Source: Patescibacteria group bacterium (GTDB lineage Bacteria > Patescibacteria > Paceibacteria > Moranbacterales > UBA1568). From it: a DNA stretch of 8,607 nt. The position numbers and the translations under genes are program-made. Numbering within the stretch: the first letter of the stretch is position 1; each line of letters begins with the position of its first letter. The stretch spans positions 1 to 8,607 of the forward strand of contig JAUPWD010000061.1 in NCBI GenBank assembly GCA_030916685.1. The letters are read 5' to 3'. Shown one piece after another: positions 5,665 through 8,607 of this stretch. A model generated the notes under the pieces. The model did not search any database, was not told where the DNA came from, and worked only from the letters and a program-made list of their open reading frames with translations.

Positions 5665-5692
5665 ATTCTTAATTCTTCATTCTTGATTCTTC
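5665..5692 (+). repeat. Heptad repeat, 4 units, overlapping the 3' end of rlmN
   Basis: ATTCTTA, ATTCTTC, ATTCTTG, ATTCTTC: four units identical in six of seven positions. This is the cleanest copy of the heptad family in the window. It extends from the intergenic gap into rlmN and encodes the last residues and the TAA stop on the minus strand. Confidence 0.85.
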
Positions 5693-6715
5693 GACTATGA
5701 GTTGTCCACAGGCGGCGGCGATATCATCCCCCATCGCACGGCGTCTCGTCACATCGACACCTCGCTCCTGGAGAATTTCCTGAAATCGCGAAACATGATC
5801 CTCATCACTCTTCCTGTATGCACTCGCCGTTGTATTGTATGGGATGAGATTCACCTTCACTTTTCCAATGCCGTTTGCAAAACGCGCGAGCTCGAGGGCG
5901 CTCTCTTCGCTATCATTCACTCCCTCGAGCAAAATGTATTCGAGTGTCAAATGCCGTCTCGCTTCGGGAAATTTCTTGAAATAATTTTTCGTCCATGCTG
6001 AGAGTTTCTGGAGAAACTCCGGATAGGAAGTCGGCATCATCTCCATCCGCAATTTCACATTCGCAGAGTGAAGCGATATTGCGAGACGAACCGGAGGCCA
6101 AGTCGTATCATTCAAGAGCTGCTCGAGCATCGGCACGAGACCGACGGTCGACACCGTGATCTTCGTCGGTCCGATTTCCGTGTGAGCGAGAATCGTCTGA
6201 ATCGATGCTTTCACATGATCGTAATTCGCGAGCGGCTCCCCCATGCCCATGAAGACGATATTGCTCACCCGCTCTTTCTCCTCATTCAAAGCTGCCAATC
6301 GATATGCCCAAAAACGATACTGATCGATGATTTCATCATCAGTAAGATTTCTTCCAAATCCCATTTTCCCCGTCGCACAGAATGTGCACGCCATGGCACA
6401 ACCCACCTGAGACGATACACAGATCGTCCGATACCCCCGCGCATTACGCATGAGCACCGTCTCAATGCGCGCTCCATCGAGGAGTTCGAGCACTGCCTTT
6501 TCCGTATCACCATTATAACTGCGGAGTACCGCCACTTCTTTCACGGAAAGAAACGGCATGGCAGGAAGAAGAGTCTCCCTCATATCCTTTGAAAGAGCCG
6601 TCATTGTCCCGAAAGAATCTTGTCTCCCATCAAACAATCCCTGTTCAAACTGGCGCCACCGAAAAGCGGGGGCGCCAGGAAAAAGCTCTGAAAATATCTT
6701 TTTTCTCGTTTCCAT
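5669..6715 (-). CDS. rlmN: Dual-specificity RNA methyltransferase RlmN (radical SAM)
   Basis: Radical SAM enzyme that methylates C2 of A2503 in 23S rRNA, and A37 of some tRNAs in E. coli. The N-terminal domain contains the typical FRWRQ and LSKDMRETLL segments. The cluster motif CAMACTFC (Cys106, 110, 113, counted from the ATG at 6715) binds 4Fe-4S. Cys99 in TICVSSQVGC and Cys336 in the tail (DDIAAACGQL) match E. coli Cys118 and Cys355, so the mechanism should be intact. MGMGEPLANYD and ISLHSAN are further family blocks. Length is 348 residues, normal. I prefer the ATG at 6715: an in-frame ATG at 6733 lies inside the promoter spacer. The predicted transcription start is 0-3 nt before 6715, so the message looks leaderless. 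The last residues, SRMKN, come from a heptad repeat. The convergent neighbour is the Cys-rich gene. Confidence 0.96.
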   Translation of the reverse strand: METRKKIFSELFPGAPAFRWRQFEQGLFDGRQDSFGTMTALSKDMRETLLPAMPFLSVKEVAVLRSYNGDTEKAVLELLDGARIETVLMRNARGYRTICVSSQVGCAMACTFCATGKMGFGRNLTDDEIIDQYRFWAYRLAALNEEKERVSNIVFMGMGEPLANYDHVKASIQTILAHTEIGPTKITVSTVGLVPMLEQLLNDTTWPPVRLAISLHSANVKLRMEMMPTSYPEFLQKLSAWTKNYFKKFPEARRHLTLEYILLEGVNDSEESALELARFANGIGKVKVNLIPYNTTASAYRKSDEDHVSRFQEILQERGVDVTRRRAMGDDIAAACGQLIVEESRMKN

Positions 6716-6723
6716 AGTTATCA

Positions 6724-6752
6724 ATGATACCATAAAAATCGAGAACCGTCAA
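6724..6752 (-). promoter_or_regulatory. rlmN promoter
   Basis: On the minus strand TTGACG (6747-6752), an exact 17-bp spacer, and TATCAT (6724-6729). The -10 ends 8 bp before the ATG at 6715. It begins 14 bp after the upstream gene's stop, with no terminator between, so pil-operon read-through is also possible. Confidence 0.83.
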
Positions 6753-6765
6753 TGAGAAGACTGAA

Positions 6766-7086
6766 TCATTGTGGATAAAATATATCCCGATATTCCCTTT
6801 TTTCTTTGAAAGAATCTCCCTTCGCTGCCACTTCTTCCAATGCGCTTTTAAACTTATCCTCCTTGAAGTTCGTTTCCTTGGCATGCTCATTCAGATACAA
6901 TCGTTTCTGTTCATCGGTCCAGTGATACTGATAGACTGCTTGCTTCCAGAACCAGATCCCGGAAGATGCCGTGATGATTAAAAGAACGAAGAACAGATAC
7001 TTATGGGAAAAGTACCACATCAAAACCAGCCGATGGAGTATGTCGCGAGTGGAAATCTTGCTTATTTTTTTTCCAAATATGTTCAT
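6766..7086 (-). CDS. Small single-pass membrane protein of the type IV pilus operon
   Basis: 106 residues with no family I can name. The N-terminus MNIFGKKISKISTRDILHR is basic. One hydrophobic helix follows at about 29-47 (YLFFVLLIITASSGIWFW). The rest is charged and hydrophilic, with Lys/Glu-rich helical stretches and no Cys. By the positive-inside rule the N-terminus is cytoplasmic and the tail is outside. It begins 10 bp after the pilO stop, in the slot where Gram-negative operons carry pilP. It has no lipobox and is shorter than PilP, so I do not call it PilP. An upstream TTG at 7116 overlapping pilO would add ten residues but is less likely than ATG. Position suggests an accessory of the PilMNO platform (inference). 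Confidence 0.8.
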   Translation of the reverse strand: MNIFGKKISKISTRDILHRLVLMWYFSHKYLFFVLLIITASSGIWFWKQAVYQYHWTDEQKRLYLNEHAKETNFKEDKFKSALEEVAAKGDSFKEKREYRDIFYPQ

Positions 7087-7096
7087 AGGAGAGAGC

Positions 7097-7819
7097 TTAA
7101 TCCTTGGTGTAAACAACGGTATCGAAAAAAGCCTGTACGAGATTCTTCACGGCGGGCTTCTCCGAAGAAATTCCGTCAGCAGAAGGAATGCTTCCTGCCG
7201 AGAAGGTATTCCCCTGGGGGTTCGTATCACTTGGTTCCCATGTCCGCATATCAATCGCCACGATATCGACCGCGTATTGCAGAGACTCCATCTGATGCAA
7301 AAATTGAATCACGTTCGCATACTCCCCGCGAACGTCCAGACGAAGCAACATATATTTTTCCAAAGGGAGATTCCCCATAATACTCTCGTCTTTCTTTTTC
7401 TTGTCCGTCGCCGCTGCGCCGGATTTTTCATCATCTACTGCTTCAGCAGTCTTCTTCGGAGTAGCTACTGGTTTTTTCTTTGCCGCCTGATCCTGATTAG
7501 TAATGATGATTTCTACGGTATTCTCATGCGCCAATGATTCGATATTCTCGATGAACGGTACAACCTGATCGTGACTGACGAGAGTATCGATCCGATCTTC
7601 ATTCTGAAGGATGAGATCGTACTGCTCTTTCAGCTGGGGCAATTCCTTCACTCGGTTCTCCTGATTTTCCTGCAGGGCGCGATCGGCTTCAATCGTATTT
7701 GCCTTCTTAACGATCTGCTCCTGAAAAGGAAGGATCCCCCAACGGAAAAGAGCTGCGAAAAGCAGGAAGGCTACGATGATGATTCCTAAAGGAAGTAATT
7801 TGTGGATGGATGGATTCAT
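7097..7819 (-). CDS. pilO: Type IV pilus inner-membrane assembly protein PilO
   Basis: PilO pairs with PilN in the inner-membrane alignment complex that couples cytoplasmic PilM and the motor platform to the growing pilus. The 240 residues show a membrane helix at about 9-29, a coiled-coil-like segment at 31-75 rich in Glu, Gln and Lys, then an extracytoplasmic domain. LPLEKYMLLRLDVRGEYANV (151-170) and the following helix match the PilO ferredoxin-like core (a receptor-like LPV.L.V.G.Y..V pattern). A low-complexity insert rich in Lys, Ala, Thr and Asp (about 111-146) interrupts the domain. The assignment rests on this architecture and on its position after pilN, which ends 12 bp upstream. 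No strong Shine-Dalgarno is visible; the short gap suggests translational coupling. Confidence 0.85.
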   Translation of the reverse strand: MNPSIHKLLPLGIIIVAFLLFAALFRWGILPFQEQIVKKANTIEADRALQENQENRVKELPQLKEQYDLILQNEDRIDTLVSHDQVVPFIENIESLAHENTVEIIITNQDQAAKKKPVATPKKTAEAVDDEKSGAAATDKKKKDESIMGNLPLEKYMLLRLDVRGEYANVIQFLHQMESLQYAVDIVAIDMRTWEPSDTNPQGNTFSAGSIPSADGISSEKPAVKNLVQAFFDTVVYTKD

Positions 7820-7831
7820 AGAGAAGGATTC

Positions 7832-8380
7832 CTAATTAATACATTCCTTTTTCACTGAAAAACTGATTTGGAATACGATATCCTTCGGGGCGAGCCATGT
7901 CGATGCCGGAATGTCCACGGCCGTAAAGCACAACTCACCATTCAGATTCTTCTCAAGCAAAACGATATCATTCCGTTCATCTGCCTTTCCTGAAAATTCA
8001 ATGCGATAATCCTTGGTCGTAATCCCTGAAAGGGCTATGCCGGATGGGAGGGCCTGCTCCAGCTTAACCAGAAGTTCCGTAAAGTGGAAGTGCTCCCGAT
8101 TGAGCAGAGCTGCTATTTCCACTTTCTTGTTCACCTCCTGGAATTTCTTCTCAATCTCCATGAGAGACTTTCGACTATCACCTGACTCCAATCTCTGTGT
8201 CACTCCCTGAAAAGAAGACTCATTGTGCTGCAAGGCAAAGAATGCCCCCGTGAGTATGAAGACATAAAATCCTTGAAAAAAAAGGAGCATGAGCATTTGA
8301 GAGAAAACGAACCTCGAACGAACCCGCTCCTTCAAGTGGGCTTTCTTATCTTCCGGCAAAAGGTTAAGCAAGATATTCAT
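7832..8380 (-). CDS. pilN: Type IV pilus assembly protein PilN
   Basis: The 182 residues start MNILLNLLPEDKK. The NLLP segment is the conserved cytoplasmic N-terminal motif of PilN that binds in a groove of PilM. A membrane helix follows at about 27-50, then a helical coiled-coil region (60-95) and a small alpha/beta domain (LPSGIALSGIT and beyond) typical of PilN, which dimerises with PilO. Its ATG lies inside pilM: the two genes overlap by 17 bp, which implies translational coupling and equal dosage. Length is normal for the family. The three residues after the domain end in KECIN. Confidence 0.92.
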   Translation of the reverse strand: MNILLNLLPEDKKAHLKERVRSRFVFSQMLMLLFFQGFYVFILTGAFFALQHNESSFQGVTQRLESGDSRKSLMEIEKKFQEVNKKVEIAALLNREHFHFTELLVKLEQALPSGIALSGITTKDYRIEFSGKADERNDIVLLEKNLNGELCFTAVDIPASTWLAPKDIVFQISFSVKKECIN

Positions 8381-8607
8381 ATTCTTCTATATTGGGAATA
8401 GCCAATCCGATAGCGGTCGAGTACTGCACTGATCGATCAAGATTGATCGGCGGGATATTCTCGCCCATTTTCACATTCACCCAAGGGTCACCAAGCTCTA
8501 CTAAATTCCCGAGTTTCCATGTGAGATATGGGATAAGCCCCTTCATATTTGCTCCACCACCGCAAAGCAAGATGGAATCAACTTGGGATGAATACCGGAG
8601 ATTGCCA
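8364..8607 (-). CDS. pilM: Type IV pilus assembly ATPase-like PilM, C-terminal end (runs off window)
   Basis: The last 80 residues of an actin-like FtsA/PilM-fold protein. The frame is open to the window edge and enters as GNLRYSSQVDSILLCGGGAN. VDSILLCGGGANMKGL is the adenosine-binding GGGA-type loop near the C-terminus of this fold. LGDPWVNV and the ending YSTAIGLAIPNIEEYEYLA match the usual PilM tail, where an A.GLA.R-like segment closes the domain. PilM is cytoplasmic and recruits PilN. It overlaps pilN by 17 bp. The operon promoter must lie beyond 8607. Confidence 0.93.
   Translation of the reverse strand, partial: GNLRYSSQVDSILLCGGGANMKGLIPYLTWKLGNLVELGDPWVNVKMGENIPPINLDRSVQYSTAIGLAIPNIEEYEYLA

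Noticed and set aside
834..5692. CRISPR array or phage attachment sites
   Set aside because: The heptad sites have no spacers or long conserved repeats. No cas genes, integrase or tRNA gene is present in the window.
6716..6733. Upstream ATG for rlmN at 6733
   Set aside because: It falls inside the spacer and -10 of a near-consensus promoter, so it would not be on that transcript. It could be used only by read-through from the pil operon.
7087..7116. TTG start for the small membrane protein, overlapping pilO
   Set aside because: An ATG 10 bp after the pilO stop gives a sensible basic N-terminus, and no ribosome site favours the TTG.
6971..7537. 188-codon open frame on the plus strand
   Set aside because: Antisense to pilO and the small membrane protein gene; no ribosome site and no recognisable protein.

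Overview
The window looks like a chromosomal segment from a bacterium with compact genes, mixed strand use and AT-rich gene borders. The combination of a pilM-pilN-pilO cluster followed by a small one-helix membrane protein instead of a recognisable pilP, monocistronic housekeeping genes, leaderless or Shine-Dalgarno-poor starts, and short AT-rich repeats between genes is what I would expect from a Candidate Phyla Radiation (Patescibacteria, Parcubacteria-like) genome. That assignment is inference. TGA, TAA and TAG are all used as stops.

Layout: (1) 1-762, minus: first 254 residues of GroEL, with a CIRCE operator enclosing a perfect -10 box upstream. (2) 952-2004, minus: YchF/OLA1-type GTPase/ATPase. 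(3) 2232-3593, minus: adenylosuccinate lyase PurB, with a strong promoter, a canonical Shine-Dalgarno and a good terminator. (4) 3765-5099, plus: phosphomannomutase/phosphoglucomutase, divergent from purB, the two promoters overlapping at their -35 boxes. (5) 5100-5660, plus: a small accessory patch holding a 128-bp element with 20-bp terminal inverted repeats, a strong promoter starting at its right edge, a 17-codon apparently leaderless ORF that runs straight into a terminator, and a 73-residue cysteine-rich protein with its own terminator. (6) 5669-6715, minus: RlmN, apparently leaderless. (7) 6766-8607, minus: tail of the type IV pilus assembly operon pilM-pilN-pilO plus a small membrane protein.

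The best-supported biology is heat-shock control of groEL by HrcA, and pilM-N-O forming the inner-membrane platform of a type IV pilus (PilN carries the PilM-binding NLLP motif). The housekeeping genes are independent units; no pathway links them.

The least-explained parts are the 5100-5660 patch and a family of degenerate 7-bp tandem repeats (about four units each, close to 28 bp) found at five positions in four gene borders. In front of ychF and manB the repeat register places the same repeat position on the A of the ATG. In rlmN the repeat runs into the coding sequence and encodes the C-terminal tail.
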